The notes under the pieces were generated by a model. The model did not search any database and was not told the origin of the DNA. It saw only the letters and a program-made list of their open reading frames with translations. DNA of 64,000 nucleotides, taken from assembly GCA_016710265.1 (NCBI GenBank), contig JADJJL010000001.1:310001-374000 (forward strand), written 5' to 3'. Numbering within the stretch: position 1 is the first letter of the stretch; each line of letters begins with the position of its first letter. This document shows positions 26,017-36,411 of this stretch, in pieces. Made by a program: the position numbers and the translations under genes. Origin of the DNA: Saprospiraceae bacterium. Its GTDB lineage: Bacteria; Bacteroidota; Bacteroidia; Chitinophagales; Saprospiraceae.

Positions 26017-27149
26017 TACAATCGCGAATTGATGATTGAAAGAGTTTTGTTTTTCCAACTTGCATATTGATCCAAAAGAATTTGTTCTCTGGCTGTTTGC
26101 ATCAACTGAATATAAAAACTAAGATTATGAATACTTGCAATCTGCGCCCCCAAAATTTCTGAGGACATAAATAAATGTCTCAAATATGCTTTGGTATGAT
26201 TTCTACTGGTTTCAGCATTTGAATTTGGATCAATGGGATTAAAATCATTCTTCCACTTTTGATTTCTGATATGAATGATTCCTTCAGAAGTGTATAAAAT
26301 TCCATGACGGGCATTGCGGGTTGGTAAAACACAATCAAACATATCAATTCCCAAAGAAATGCATTCTAGCAAATTTGCTGGTGTACCAACACCCATCAAA
26401 TATCTCCCTCTGTCATCAGGCATAACCGAAGTGGCAATCTCTGTCATTCTGTACAATTCATCTTCAGGTTCTCCGACAGACAAGCCACCAATGGCATACA
26501 ATGGACTTTCAAAACCTGCATTAAATTCACAAGAACTTTTTCGCAGGTCATCATACAATGAACCTTGTGATATGGGCACAAAGATTTGATCTTTGCCATA
26601 CAATGGCTCTGTTTCCTTGTATTTTTGATATCCTTTTATCAACCAATCATTGGTCAATTTTAGAGATTTTTGGGCATAAGATCTTTCACATGGATAAGGC
26701 GTGCATTCATCCAAAGCCATCATCACATCAGAACCTAAAATTCTTTGGATTTCTACAACCGACTCCGGTGTAAAAGTATGGCTACTCCCATCAATATGTG
26801 ATTGGAATTTTACTCCATCCTGACTTAATTTTCTGCGACTGCTTAAAGAATAAACTTGATAACCGCCACTATCCGTTAAGATGGGACGATGCCAATTCAT
26901 AAAAGAGTGTAAACCACCAGCTTCCCGGATGATATCAAGTCCGGGTCTTAAATATAAATGATAGGTATTACCTAGAATGATTTGGGCACGAATGACCTCT
27001 TCGAGTTCTCTTTGGTGAACCGCTTTAACAGTAGCGGAAGTTCCTACAGGCATAAATATCGGGGTCAATATTTCACCTCTGTCTGTTTTCAAAATACCTG
27101 CTCTGGCTTTTGAAGATTTATCCTGATGTAATTTGATAAATTGCTTCAT
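26016..27149 (-). CDS. tgt: tRNA-guanine transglycosylase
   Basis: The 377-residue TIM-barrel enzyme exchanges G34 of His, Asn, Asp and Tyr tRNAs for the queuosine precursor preQ1. Family motifs are present: the catalytic Asp region LTDSGGYQVYSL, VMALDECTPYP, AIGGLSVGEP, YLMGVGTP and FDCVLPTRNARHG. The usual zinc-site cysteines (C-x-C-x2-C) appear as Ser, Ala and Ser within IDPNSNAETSRNHTKAYLRHL, while the zinc His is kept in IASIHNL. I believe zinc-ligand loss also occurs in other Bacteroidota Tgt proteins, from memory only. The start overlaps the rodA stop (ATGA). Confidence 0.93.
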   Translation of the reverse strand: MKQFIKLHQDKSSKARAGILKTDRGEILTPIFMPVGTSATVKAVHQRELEEVIRAQIILGNTYHLYLRPGLDIIREAGGLHSFMNWHRPILTDSGGYQVYSLSSRRKLSQDGVKFQSHIDGSSHTFTPESVVEIQRILGSDVMMALDECTPYPCERSYAQKSLKLTNDWLIKGYQKYKETEPLYGKDQIFVPISQGSLYDDLRKSSCEFNAGFESPLYAIGGLSVGEPEDELYRMTEIATSVMPDDRGRYLMGVGTPANLLECISLGIDMFDCVLPTRNARHGILYTSEGIIHIRNQKWKNDFNPIDPNSNAETSRNHTKAYLRHLFMSSEILGAQIASIHNLSFYIQLMQTAREQILLDQYASWKNKTLSIINSRL

Positions 27150-28534
27150 TTACCTTTAGATTGTAATCTTAAAAATATACCAAGCATCAATGAAAAAACC
27201 ATCAAAGAAGAACCTCCCTTACTAATAAAAGGAAGAGGTATCCCTATTATAGGAACCAATCCCATGGTCATTCCTATATTTATGATCACATGAAATCCAA
27301 TAAATCCAGCCAAAGCAATTCCAAAACAAGAACCAAATTTATAATCCAAATGAATGCTGTGATAAAATATTCGCCATATTAAAACCAAAAACAAAATCAA
27401 AACGGCAACACTACCCACAAAACCATGTTCCTCTCCTATGGTGCTAAAAATAAAATCGGTAGATTGTTCGGGCACATATTTTAATTTAGTCATGTTTCCT
27501 TTAAGAAATCCTTTTCCAAGTGCACCTCCCGATCCAATGGCTACTTTTGATTGCAACAAATTATAAAGGGAACCTCGCGGATCACACTCTGATGGTTTTA
27601 ACCACACTTTAATTCTTTCCTGCTGATGTGGTTTAAGACCATTGTACATCCTCTGACTTCCAAATCCAAAAGCAAACAATCCTATTATAAAAAAAGGAAA
27701 TAAAATAGCCAATTTTTCTTGCTTACTCCTCCATAATAAAACCAATGCAATCGTCAAAATTCCTAACATGAAATAAATTCCTTCAAGGAATCCAATTTGA
27801 TAAAAAATATAAAGCCCTATCCCCATTAAAATTAAGGCAATAAAATATTGATATTTAAATAACTTCATATAATACCAACTTACCGCAAATCCCAAAATCA
27901 ATAAGTAAAAATAAATATATTCCAATGGAAATAAAACTGTACCAATAAAAATAGCAAACAATAAAAAAGCGATAATTATATAAACCACATTTAATCCTTC
28001 CAAAAATAAAAGTAAAAACAAGGCCAAAAAAGTAATGACAGAACCGGCATCAGGCTGAAGCAAAATTAAAAAACAAGGAGTTGCAATGATCAATATAGCA
28101 TACCATTGGTACTTTAATTCTGTAAGCTTGACTTTGTAAAAACTTAAATAACTTGCCAAAGCCAAAGAAGTCGAAAATTTAGCAAGCTCCGAAGGTTGAA
28201 ACGAAAGTCCACCTAAATTAATCCATGCTCGCGCACCTTTAATTTCTGCCCCTATAACTAATACAAGAATTAATAAAAAAAGACTAATGCCGTATATTAA
28301 ATAGGCAAAAGTATGCCAAAATTTACTATCCACCGAAAGCCCAATCACAAAGAGCAATAAGGCTCCAACCAAATAAACGGTCTGCTTTACAATTGGAACC
28401 TGGATGTCCAAAAAATCAAATTGATCGTTGTATGAATTTGTAGCTGAGTAAAGAGCTATCCAGCCAATGACCAATAGACTAAGATATACCCCCGGTATAA
28501 GCCAATCTGTTGCAAATCTATTGCTTCTAAGCAT
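27146..28534 (-). CDS. rodA: RodA-type peptidoglycan glycosyltransferase (SEDS)
   Basis: This 462-residue polytopic membrane protein belongs to the SEDS family (RodA/FtsW), which polymerises lipid II during cell elongation. About ten hydrophobic helices are visible. Conserved stretches are INLGGLSFQPSELAKFSTSL (catalytic-region Glu), LLQPDAGSVITFLALF, QSKVAIGSGGALGKGFLKGNMTKLKYVPEQSTDFIFSTIGEEHGF and PFISKGGSSLMVF. RodA is favoured over FtsW because no division cluster is adjacent and the length and order resemble Bacteroidota RodA. The stop overlaps tgt. Confidence 0.92.
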   Translation of the reverse strand: MLRSNRFATDWLIPGVYLSLLVIGWIALYSATNSYNDQFDFLDIQVPIVKQTVYLVGALLLFVIGLSVDSKFWHTFAYLIYGISLFLLILVLVIGAEIKGARAWINLGGLSFQPSELAKFSTSLALASYLSFYKVKLTELKYQWYAILIIATPCFLILLQPDAGSVITFLALFLLLFLEGLNVVYIIIAFLLFAIFIGTVLFPLEYIYFYLLILGFAVSWYYMKLFKYQYFIALILMGIGLYIFYQIGFLEGIYFMLGILTIALVLLWRSKQEKLAILFPFFIIGLFAFGFGSQRMYNGLKPHQQERIKVWLKPSECDPRGSLYNLLQSKVAIGSGGALGKGFLKGNMTKLKYVPEQSTDFIFSTIGEEHGFVGSVAVLILFLVLIWRIFYHSIHLDYKFGSCFGIALAGFIGFHVIINIGMTMGLVPIIGIPLPFISKGGSSLMVFSLMLGIFLRLQSKGK

Positions 28535-28581
28535 ACTTCCATAAGCAATCCATCATTACATCAACTCTGCGGCAAATGAGA

Positions 28582-28980
28582 TTATTGCAATTCGGCATAT
28601 TCTATTTTATGGTCAATGCTGATGAAAGCGTTTTGAAACTTCTTCTTAACTTGATCCAATGCAGCAAGCGCCTCATTTCGATTTAGAAAAGCACCTGCGG
28701 TCAATTGGTAATATGGCTCCTTGTATTCCCATTTAAATTTATAGTTGAAATTCCTTTGAAAGAGTGTCTTGGTTTCTTCCATTTGTCTTCTATCAGATGT
28801 GGAAATAACGGTAATTCTCCAACCTGACACATGGGTAATGCTTTTATTAATTCTTACATATTGATTGACCAAATTTGCTATTTCCTGATCGGATTCTATC
28901 TTCACAGAGTACTGGCCTTGCATTAACGTAATAGCAAAACAAAAATAAATCAAGCTAAAAAACAAAAAATCCTTCATCAC
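28582..28980 (-). CDS. Secreted SPOR-like domain protein
   Basis: This 132-residue protein has an N-terminal signal (FLFFSLIYFCFAITLMQGQ) and a soluble domain with the beta-alpha-beta pattern of the SPOR fold: WRITVISTSDRRQMEETKTLFQRNF, YYQLTAGAFLNRNEALAALDQVKKKF and AFISIDHKIEY. SPOR domains bind peptidoglycan stripped of stem peptides. It lies between secA and rodA on the same strand (47-48 base gaps), which fits a cell-wall role. The first two codons are both Met, so the start may be one codon later. Confidence 0.75.
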   Translation of the reverse strand: MMKDFLFFSLIYFCFAITLMQGQYSVKIESDQEIANLVNQYVRINKSITHVSGWRITVISTSDRRQMEETKTLFQRNFNYKFKWEYKEPYYQLTAGAFLNRNEALAALDQVKKKFQNAFISIDHKIEYAELQ

Positions 28981-29028
28981 TTACTATTTATCAATTTCAA
29001 AAACAATTTTAATAATATAATTAAGCAT

Positions 29029-32000
29029 TTAGGCTACACCTTCTCCATGACAATTTTTATATTTTTTACCGCTACCACAAGGACAAGCATCATTTCTTCC
29101 AATTTTCGGACTAGAATTTCTAACTGTTTGTATTTGCGGTGCTCTTTCGCGTCCTGCTTGTTCCGCAGCCCTGCGCATCCTCTCTTCTTCTGCAGATCGA
29201 TTGGTTTGAGTTCGGCTTAAATCTGTTTTTTGTGGTTTTGCTTCTCTCACTTCCTGATTGGTATTAACTGCCAACCTGCCTTTCGATAAATAGGAAGTGA
29301 TTTCTTTATTCATTTTATGAACCAATGTTTCAAAAAGCTTATAAGCCTCCATTTTATAGATGACCAATGGATCCTTTTGTTCGAAGGAAGCAGCTTGTAC
29401 TGATTCTTTTAACTCGTCCATATTCCGTAAATGTTCCTTCCATTGTGTGTCAAGGATAGTTAAAGCAATGGAACGCTCAATATCCCGCATGATGGTGTAA
29501 CCTTTTGTTTTTACTGCTCTCTCCAAATCAGCAGCAATGGGTAATGGTTCTCGGGTTTCTTCAACAAACGGTATCATGATTCTTTGGTATCGATGACCCT
29601 CCGTTTTATGGACTTCCGTGATATAAGGCAACAGGACTTCTTTTAGTTGACTTTCTTTATGATTGTAAAAATCGTAAAACTGCTTTCTAAATTCTTCTTG
29701 CAATTCAAAAAGATTAGTATCTGTAAAAACAGCTTCATCAATATCTGGTGAAAATCCCAAAGTAGCAATAGATTCATTGATAAATGCGACCGGATCATTG
29801 ATGGATTTATTATAACTCACAATTTGATCGAGTGTAGAATTAAACATGTAACTTAAATCCACTGCCAATCGATCTCCATGCAATGCATGATCTCTTTTTT
29901 TGTAAATGGCCTCTCGTTGGATGTTCATTACATCATCATATTCAAGAAGACGCTTTCTCATTCCAAAATTGTTCTCCTCTACTTTTTTCTGTGCTCTTTC
30001 GATGGATTTTGTGACCATGCTGTGTTGCATGACTTCGCCTTCCTTGTGACCCAATTTATCCATGATCGAAGTAATTCGATCTGAATTAAAAAGGCGCATC
30101 AAATTGTCTTCAAACGAAACAAAAAATTGAGAGGATCCCGGGTCCCCTTGTCTACCCGCTCTACCTCTGAGCTGACGGTCTACTCTTCGAGATTCATGTC
30201 TTTCAGTTCCTATAATTGCCAATCCACCCGCTTTCTTAACTTCATCATTAATTTTTATATCCGTACCACGACCTGCCATGTTGGTGGCAATCGTAACCTT
30301 GCTTTTATTACCGGCTTCTGCTACTATTTCTGCCTCTCTTTGATGTTGTTTTGCGTTCAACACATTGTGTGCAATTCCTCTTAGTTGAAGCATTCTTGAT
30401 AATTTCTCAGAGATATCTACAGAAGTAGTACCCACGAGTACCGGACGTCCGACAGAAGTGCACACTTCAATTTCATCAATGACCGCATTAAATTTTTCTC
30501 TGGCCGTTTTATAGACCAAATCTTCACGGTCATCACGGACCACTGGTCTATTGGTTGGTATGACGACCACATCCAATTTATAAATTTGCCAGAACTCACC
30601 CGCTTCGGTTTCTGCAGTTCCAGTCATTCCCGCCAACTTGTGGTACATCCTAAAATAATTTTGGAGTGTAACTGTGGCATAAGTTTGGGTTAACTCTCCC
30701 ACTTTAACATTTTCCTTGGCTTCGATGGCCTGATGCAAGCCATCCGAATATCTCCTTCCTTCCAAAATCCTACCGGTTCCTTCATCCACGATTTTTACTT
30801 CACCATCCATCACCACATATTCCTCATCTTTTTCAAAAATGGTATATGCTTTTAAAAGTTGACTTACGCAGTGCAACCTCTGTGATTTGATGCTAAAATC
30901 ATCCAAAATTTTAGCTTTTCTTTCTGTCTTTTCTTCTTTGGTCAATCCTTCTGCCAAATCAATTCTATGCAATGATTCAGACAAATCCGGTATTAAAAAA
31001 AAGTTAGGATCTGATTCACCTGCTGCTAAAAAATCTTCTCCCCTGGGAGTAAATTCTACCTGTCTGTTTTTTTCATCGATCGTAAAAAGTAGCGGTTCAT
31101 CGGCTAACTTCATATTGCGGGATTGCTCCTGCATATAATAGTTTTCTGTTTTCTGAAGGATATTTCGAATGCCATCTTCACTCAAAAATTTAATCAATGG
31201 ACGAGATTTTGGCAAAGAGCGATAAGCTCTAAATAAGGCCAATCCTCCTTCGCCCTCGTTATAACCAACATTGCCTTCTTTAATTAAACGTCTGGCATCA
31301 TTTAAATAAAGACTGCTTATTCTTCGCTGCTCACTGTGCAACCTTTCAACTTTAGGTTTTAGTTTATTGTATTCTTCACTTTCTTGATCTAAATCTACCG
31401 GACCCGAAATAATCAATGGCGTTCTGGCATCATCGATCAAAACACTATCGACCTCATCTACCATGGCGTAGTGATGTTTAATCTGGACTTTCTCGTCTAC
31501 AGATCTTACCATATTATCTCTTAGGTAATCAAAGCCAAACTCATTGTTGGTGCCATAAGTGATATCACATTCATATGCTTTTCTTCTTTGACTGGAGTGA
31601 GGTTTATATTTGTCAATGCAATCTACAGAAAGATGTAAAAATTCAAAAAGAGGTCCCACCCATTCTGAATCTCGTCTGGCCAAATAATCATTGACAGTAA
31701 CTATATGTACCCCATTGCCGGTTAGGCCATTCAAATAGGCAGGCAGTGTCGCCACCAAGGTTTTTCCTTCACCTGTACCCATTTCGGCAATTTTACCTTC
31801 GTGTAAGGCCATACCTCCGATCAACTGTACATCATAATGAACCATGTTCCAACTGATGTCCCCACCCGCGGCGGTCCATTTGTTACGATAAATAGCCTTG
31901 TCTCCATCTAAATCCACAAATGATCTCGAAACTGAAAGTGATCTGTCACGATCTGTAGCGTTGACCACTATTTTCTCATTTTCAGAAATTCTCTTGGATG

Positions 32001-32346
32001 CCTCTTTCACCACTGCAAATGCTTCAGGTAAAATTTCTTTTAATATTTCTTCTTGCAAACTATCCCTTTCTTTGACCTTCATGTCGATTTCGACATAAAT
32101 TGCTTCTTTGGAATGGATGTCAGGTTCTTCGTCTGCTTTTAACTTTAAAGAATCAATTTCCGAGTCTATGCCTTTGAGATAATCTTTAATTCTGCTTTTA
32201 AATTCAAAGGTTTTATTGCGAAGCTCGTCGTGTGACAATTGAGAATATTCATCTAAAAATGAATGGATGCGGGGTAATAACTGACTATAGTTTTTTACAT
32301 CCTTTTCCTGCTTGGTTCCGAAAACTGATTTGAGAAAATTAAACAT
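29029..32346 (-). CDS. secA: Preprotein translocase ATPase SecA
   Basis: This 1105-residue motor ATPase drives protein export through SecYEG. Walker A is in MGTGEGKTLVATLPAYL, the DEAD-type motif in MVDEVDSVLIDDARTPLI, and motif VI in RQLRGRAGRQGDPGSSQF. The C-terminus carries the zinc/SecB-binding SEC-C tail CPCGSGKKYKNCHG. It is about 200 residues longer than the enterobacterial protein, with extra helical sequence after the first domain and around residues 330-480, as is usual in Bacteroidota. A promoter element is 22 bases upstream of the start. Confidence 0.97.
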   Translation of the reverse strand: MFNFLKSVFGTKQEKDVKNYSQLLPRIHSFLDEYSQLSHDELRNKTFEFKSRIKDYLKGIDSEIDSLKLKADEEPDIHSKEAIYVEIDMKVKERDSLQEEILKEILPEAFAVVKEASKRISENEKIVVNATDRDRSLSVSRSFVDLDGDKAIYRNKWTAAGGDISWNMVHYDVQLIGGMALHEGKIAEMGTGEGKTLVATLPAYLNGLTGNGVHIVTVNDYLARRDSEWVGPLFEFLHLSVDCIDKYKPHSSQRRKAYECDITYGTNNEFGFDYLRDNMVRSVDEKVQIKHHYAMVDEVDSVLIDDARTPLIISGPVDLDQESEEYNKLKPKVERLHSEQRRISSLYLNDARRLIKEGNVGYNEGEGGLALFRAYRSLPKSRPLIKFLSEDGIRNILQKTENYYMQEQSRNMKLADEPLLFTIDEKNRQVEFTPRGEDFLAAGESDPNFFLIPDLSESLHRIDLAEGLTKEEKTERKAKILDDFSIKSQRLHCVSQLLKAYTIFEKDEEYVVMDGEVKIVDEGTGRILEGRRYSDGLHQAIEAKENVKVGELTQTYATVTLQNYFRMYHKLAGMTGTAETEAGEFWQIYKLDVVVIPTNRPVVRDDREDLVYKTAREKFNAVIDEIEVCTSVGRPVLVGTTSVDISEKLSRMLQLRGIAHNVLNAKQHQREAEIVAEAGNKSKVTIATNMAGRGTDIKINDEVKKAGGLAIIGTERHESRRVDRQLRGRAGRQGDPGSSQFFVSFEDNLMRLFNSDRITSIMDKLGHKEGEVMQHSMVTKSIERAQKKVEENNFGMRKRLLEYDDVMNIQREAIYKKRDHALHGDRLAVDLSYMFNSTLDQIVSYNKSINDPVAFINESIATLGFSPDIDEAVFTDTNLFELQEEFRKQFYDFYNHKESQLKEVLLPYITEVHKTEGHRYQRIMIPFVEETREPLPIAADLERAVKTKGYTIMRDIERSIALTILDTQWKEHLRNMDELKESVQAASFEQKDPLVIYKMEAYKLFETLVHKMNKEITSYLSKGRLAVNTNQEVREAKPQKTDLSRTQTNRSAEEERMRRAAEQAGRERAPQIQTVRNSSPKIGRNDACPCGSGKKYKNCHGEGVA

Positions 32347-32368
32347 TGGATTATAACAAATTGATGGG

Positions 32369-32376
32369 CAAAATTA
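32369..32376 (-). promoter_or_regulatory. Minus-7 element of secA
   Basis: On the minus strand the sequence reads TAATTTTG, matching TAnnTTTG, with the secA ATG 22 bases downstream. It shares the 414-base divergent intergenic region 32347-32760 with the metallopeptidase promoter. The rest of that region is AT-rich with short direct repeats of TTCAAA/AATTTC type and no gene. Confidence 0.5.
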
Positions 32377-32726
32377 ATGTAATATCGGGGTTTGGTAGCT
32401 TTTATTCACTCACAAACCATACCATATGAACATTTCATGACATTATGACAGAGGGAAAGAAGTTTTACAATTGATATCATCATTAACTCTCAAATGGTTA
32501 AAGTATGTAAACAATGCTTTTATTATAAATATTGGGTGTTTTATCAACTGATTTTTAATTTAAAAAGTTAATAAATACCTAATCCAAGGATTTTCGATAA
32601 TTCAAAGATTCAAAATTTTCAAAATTTCTACAATTTCTTACATTTAGAATAGACAAATTCGCCATTTAAACGTTGTAATTAGCTGGATTCCTCTGATTTT
32701 TTAAATCTGAATAGGAATTGGGTCAT

Positions 32727-32734
32727 TATATTTG
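32727..32734 (+). promoter_or_regulatory. Minus-7 element of the metallopeptidase gene
   Basis: TATATTTG matches TAnnTTTG and lies 26 bases before the ATG at 32761. Confidence 0.55.
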
Positions 32735-32760
32735 CAGGCTTTATCAAAAAACAAAAGATT

Positions 32761-35700
32761 ATGGTATTTTTCAAAACACAATTCTTTGCCCTCCTTTTTA
32801 TTTTTACTTTGAGTTCTTTATCCGCTCAGGCGCCAAAATGGAGTAAGTTTTCGCTTAATAACGAAGCCCAACAAACGATTAAAAAAGACCCTTCCTGGTC
32901 CCAAATATCAGAATTCCAATCCTTTGAAATAGATTTTAAGGCCTTCAGAGAGTTTGCATTGACTCAAATTCCATTCGAAAACAAAGAAGGGCGAGTGGCT
33001 TCTATTGTTTTACCCAATTATGACGGCACACTATTGAATTTTACCTTAATGGAGTCACCGGTCATGGAGTCCGAACTTGCTGCCAAATATCCTCAAATTA
33101 AAACCTATAAAGGTTCATCCGGACCTTATTATATGAGAATGATCATTACAGATAGCTGGATGAAAGCATTTATATTGGGTCCGGATGGAGACATCATCAT
33201 AGAACAGTTTGAAAAATCAAGTCCCAATCATTTTGGAGTGTACCATTCCAACGCCATTAAAGTAAGTCCTGAGAGTATCAGCCAAAAGTGCGGTGTAAAT
33301 GATAACTATATTAGGCCCAGTCGAAGACCTATTCAATTAATACCGGCTAGTCCTAATGAAAACATGCCGGAATTTGTAGGTACTATTCCAGTAGTGTTAC
33401 ACAAATACCGTATTGCCCTTGCCTGCACAGGAGAATGGGGTGCAGATTCTCAAAGAGGCGGTGGTAACGTTCAATCAGCCTTGGCCAAAATGGCAGAAGT
33501 CCTCACCTATGCAAATGCAGTTTACGAAAAAGATTTTGCCATTCACATGGACATGGTGAATAGAAATGATCTGATCGTATTTCTAAATGCCAATACTGAC
33601 CCGTATGAAAATGCAAGTATTGGACGCAGCTTATTAGGTCAAAATACCGCCGTGATCAATCGAATTATTACACCTGGATTTTATGAATTTGGTCATATTT
33701 TTACCCATGATTGCTCAGATGTTGGAGGCGTTGCTTCTCCAGGCTCAGTCTGCAGTGATGGTGGTCGTGCGGCTGGAGTCACCTGTTGGCGTTTTCCAGA
33801 TTTACCCTATGCAGCACTTAGGATTTTCTGTCATGAGGTAGGACATCAATTTTCTGCCGACCATACCTTTTCAAATTGTAATGGAAACGAAGGTGCTTCT
33901 AGGTATGAACCGGGCAGCGGTACAACAATTATGTCGTATAGTGGCTTATGTGGAGCTTTAAATATTGAGACAAGTGGTCTTCCGCATCCAAATTTTTTCC
34001 ATAGCAATACCATTGAAGAAGTATTGCTATTCAGTCGTGAGTTTTTGACCTGTGGCGTCAAAGAAAATACAGGTCATACCTACCCAACAGCCAAGGTATT
34101 AACTCCTACTAACCTAACCATTCCTATCCAAACTCCTTTCGAATTAAAAGGAGAAGGAACAGATATGGAAGATCAAAGCTTAACTTATTCCTGGGAGCAA
34201 TTTGACATTGGTGATTATGGCAGTCAATTGGGAGAAGTAACTCCCAATGGACCTTTGTTTAGAGTACTTTTTCCGGGCAATAGCCCGAACCGTGTGTTTC
34301 CAAGCTGGAATTCAATTTTATCTTTAAAAAATGTAGATGTCAGGGAAGTATTGCCTGCAAATACCAGAGACTTAAATTTTAGATTTGTTGTAAGGGACAA
34401 TCACCCTGGATCTGGTGGTACCGTGTATGAAAACTTCAAGTTGAAAGCCACGGATCAGGCAGGTCCCTTTAGGGTCACTTTTCCAAATCTGAATAGTCAT
34501 CGACTTATAAAAAATACTTGTAATAAAATTACCTGGGATGTGGCCAACACCGATCGCTTTCCGATCAATTCTAAAAAAGTGGACATCATCATGTACCGCA
34601 ATAGGGATTTTGACAATCCAATCATCCTGAAAGAAAATACAGACAATGATGGAAGCGAATTAATTGATGTACCAGATCTAGGTACCAATATTAGAGTAAG
34701 GATCGTAGTAAAAGCCAGAGATCATATCTTCTTTGATGCCTCCGATATTGACGTGGTAATCATCGATGGAACAACGCCTTCTGTCATTATGGGTGTCACA
34801 CCAAATTTAGTTAATTTGTGTTTACCTGATAAATTAAAACTGGATATTAGATCTTGTGCTTTTGCTGGTTTCACAGGTGATCTTCAACTTTTTGTGGAAA
34901 ATGGCCTTCCGTCAGGTGCTAGTTACCAATTTGAAAAAAATACGATAGGTGCAGACGATGCTTCTAAAATTTTAATAGACTTAAATAATCTTACTGAAAA
35001 AACGAGTTTTACAATGACCATTGCTGCAGTGACTCCCGCAGGGGACACACTCAGAGATCAAGTCCAGGTCAATGTGGTGAGCAATGATTTTAGTGATGAA
35101 ATTTTACTAACTCCAGCTTCAGGAACTGGTGGAGCGACTGAAACTCCTTTATTTAGATGGAATAAAAGTCACAATGCAGATTTTTATCACTTTGAAGTGG
35201 CTAGTTCACCAGCTTTTGGCAATACAGTATTGTACAGACAAGAATTTATTTCTGCGGATTCATTAAGATTACCAATTTTATTAAAATCCAACTCCGTTTA
35301 TTATTGGAGGGTATTTCCTACCAACAGCTGCGGAGATGGCAGAGCTTCTATTACATATGCTTTTCAAACTGCCAATAAATCTTGCGTAGATCAAGCTTAT
35401 ACTGGAAATCCAATCAATTTATTTTCCAGCAGAACCTATAATACCATCATGACCATTCCTTTTGGTGGAGCTTTGGCAGACATGAATGTCAACGACATAG
35501 ACATTTTTGTGGATGCATCCAATGACCTTAGTATCCGGTTATTGAGTCCAAAAGGTACCAGAGTTGTATTATTCAATAACAATTGTGGCACTACGCTTGA
35601 CTTTGTTTCCAGCTTTGACGATGATGCTCCCATTCCTTTGACTTGTCCTCCAAACAGGGGTTTTAGAATGAGACCCTTAGAAGCTCTAAGCAAATTGAAT

Positions 35701-36411
35701 GGTGAGGACCTCAAAGGAGATTGGAAATTAGAAATTGTCACAAGAAGTAGTTTGCGCGATGGACAACTTAGAAATTTTACTTTGCAATATTGTGCCGAAT
35801 TAAGTGTATCTCCTCCAATTTTGATCAATAATGGACCACTGATCATGGACGTGGCTGAACGAAGAGAAATAAAGGACAATTTATTATTGGTGACAGATCC
35901 CGATGAAGGGCCTGAAAATTTGACCTATACCTTGGTCAATGTTCCATCCCATGGCTCATTTACCTTAAATGGTGTACAACTAACTTATGGCTCACGTTTA
36001 ACACAGTCGGATATCAATGAAGGCAAGCTTGTGTATACACATGATGGTTCTGCCAATTATTACGATGGTTTTGGATATACTGTAGAAGATGGTAAAGGTG
36101 GTTGGTTAGGCATCGAAACTTTTAGAATCTTAGTAGGCCCTGTAGCGACACAAGATCCTAAAATTGCAGAGTCTTTAAAAGCATTCCCAAATCCTACTTC
36201 CGGTCAACTATATGTACAATTGGATGCACCTTTGTCGGGTGATGGTCTTATTCAAATTAAAGATTTGAATGGTAAAGTTGTTTCTCAAAAAAGGATTAAA
36301 TCGGATAAATTGGTGATGTTCGATTTAGAATTTTTAACCGATGGACTTTATTTGTTGGATTATCAATCTTCCTTGCACAGGGTCAGTAAAAAATTGATAC
36401 TGGTTAAGTAA
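32761..36411 (+). CDS. Secreted reprolysin-like metallopeptidase with P-domain and T9SS tail
   Basis: This 1216-residue protein has a signal peptide (FFALLFIFTLSSLSAQ), a propeptide-like region (about 25-215), and a reprolysin-type zinc metallopeptidase domain. The zinc motif is HEVGHQFSADH (His358, Glu359, His362, His368), with a likely Met-turn in IMSYSGLCG. Fibronectin/Ig-like modules follow (about 440-870), then a proprotein-convertase P-domain (about 880-1020) and a cadherin-like repeat with TYTLVNVPSHGSFTLNG. The last ~75 residues (FPNPTSGQLYV to the C-terminus) are a type A sorting domain for type IX secretion. The protein is therefore exported to the cell surface or medium. It ends with an 8-base overlap with the convergent radical SAM gene. 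Confidence 0.92.
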   Translation: MVFFKTQFFALLFIFTLSSLSAQAPKWSKFSLNNEAQQTIKKDPSWSQISEFQSFEIDFKAFREFALTQIPFENKEGRVASIVLPNYDGTLLNFTLMESPVMESELAAKYPQIKTYKGSSGPYYMRMIITDSWMKAFILGPDGDIIIEQFEKSSPNHFGVYHSNAIKVSPESISQKCGVNDNYIRPSRRPIQLIPASPNENMPEFVGTIPVVLHKYRIALACTGEWGADSQRGGGNVQSALAKMAEVLTYANAVYEKDFAIHMDMVNRNDLIVFLNANTDPYENASIGRSLLGQNTAVINRIITPGFYEFGHIFTHDCSDVGGVASPGSVCSDGGRAAGVTCWRFPDLPYAALRIFCHEVGHQFSADHTFSNCNGNEGASRYEPGSGTTIMSYSGLCGALNIETSGLPHPNFFHSNTIEEVLLFSREFLTCGVKENTGHTYPTAKVLTPTNLTIPIQTPFELKGEGTDMEDQSLTYSWEQFDIGDYGSQLGEVTPNGPLFRVLFPGNSPNRVFPSWNSILSLKNVDVREVLPANTRDLNFRFVVRDNHPGSGGTVYENFKLKATDQAGPFRVTFPNLNSHRLIKNTCNKITWDVANTDRFPINSKKVDIIMYRNRDFDNPIILKENTDNDGSELIDVPDLGTNIRVRIVVKARDHIFFDASDIDVVIIDGTTPSVIMGVTPNLVNLCLPDKLKLDIRSCAFAGFTGDLQLFVENGLPSGASYQFEKNTIGADDASKILIDLNNLTEKTSFTMTIAAVTPAGDTLRDQVQVNVVSNDFSDEILLTPASGTGGATETPLFRWNKSHNADFYHFEVASSPAFGNTVLYRQEFISADSLRLPILLKSNSVYYWRVFPTNSCGDGRASITYAFQTANKSCVDQAYTGNPINLFSSRTYNTIMTIPFGGALADMNVNDIDIFVDASNDLSIRLLSPKGTRVVLFNNNCGTTLDFVSSFDDDAPIPLTCPPNRGFRMRPLEALSKLNGEDLKGDWKLEIVTRSSLRDGQLRNFTLQYCAELSVSPPILINNGPLIMDVAERREIKDNLLLVTDPDEGPENLTYTLVNVPSHGSFTLNGVQLTYGSRLTQSDINEGKLVYTHDGSANYYDGFGYTVEDGKGGWLGIETFRILVGPVATQDPKIAESLKAFPNPTSGQLYVQLDAPLSGDGLIQIKDLNGKVVSQKRIKSDKLVMFDLEFLTDGLYLLDYQSSLHRVSKKLILVK

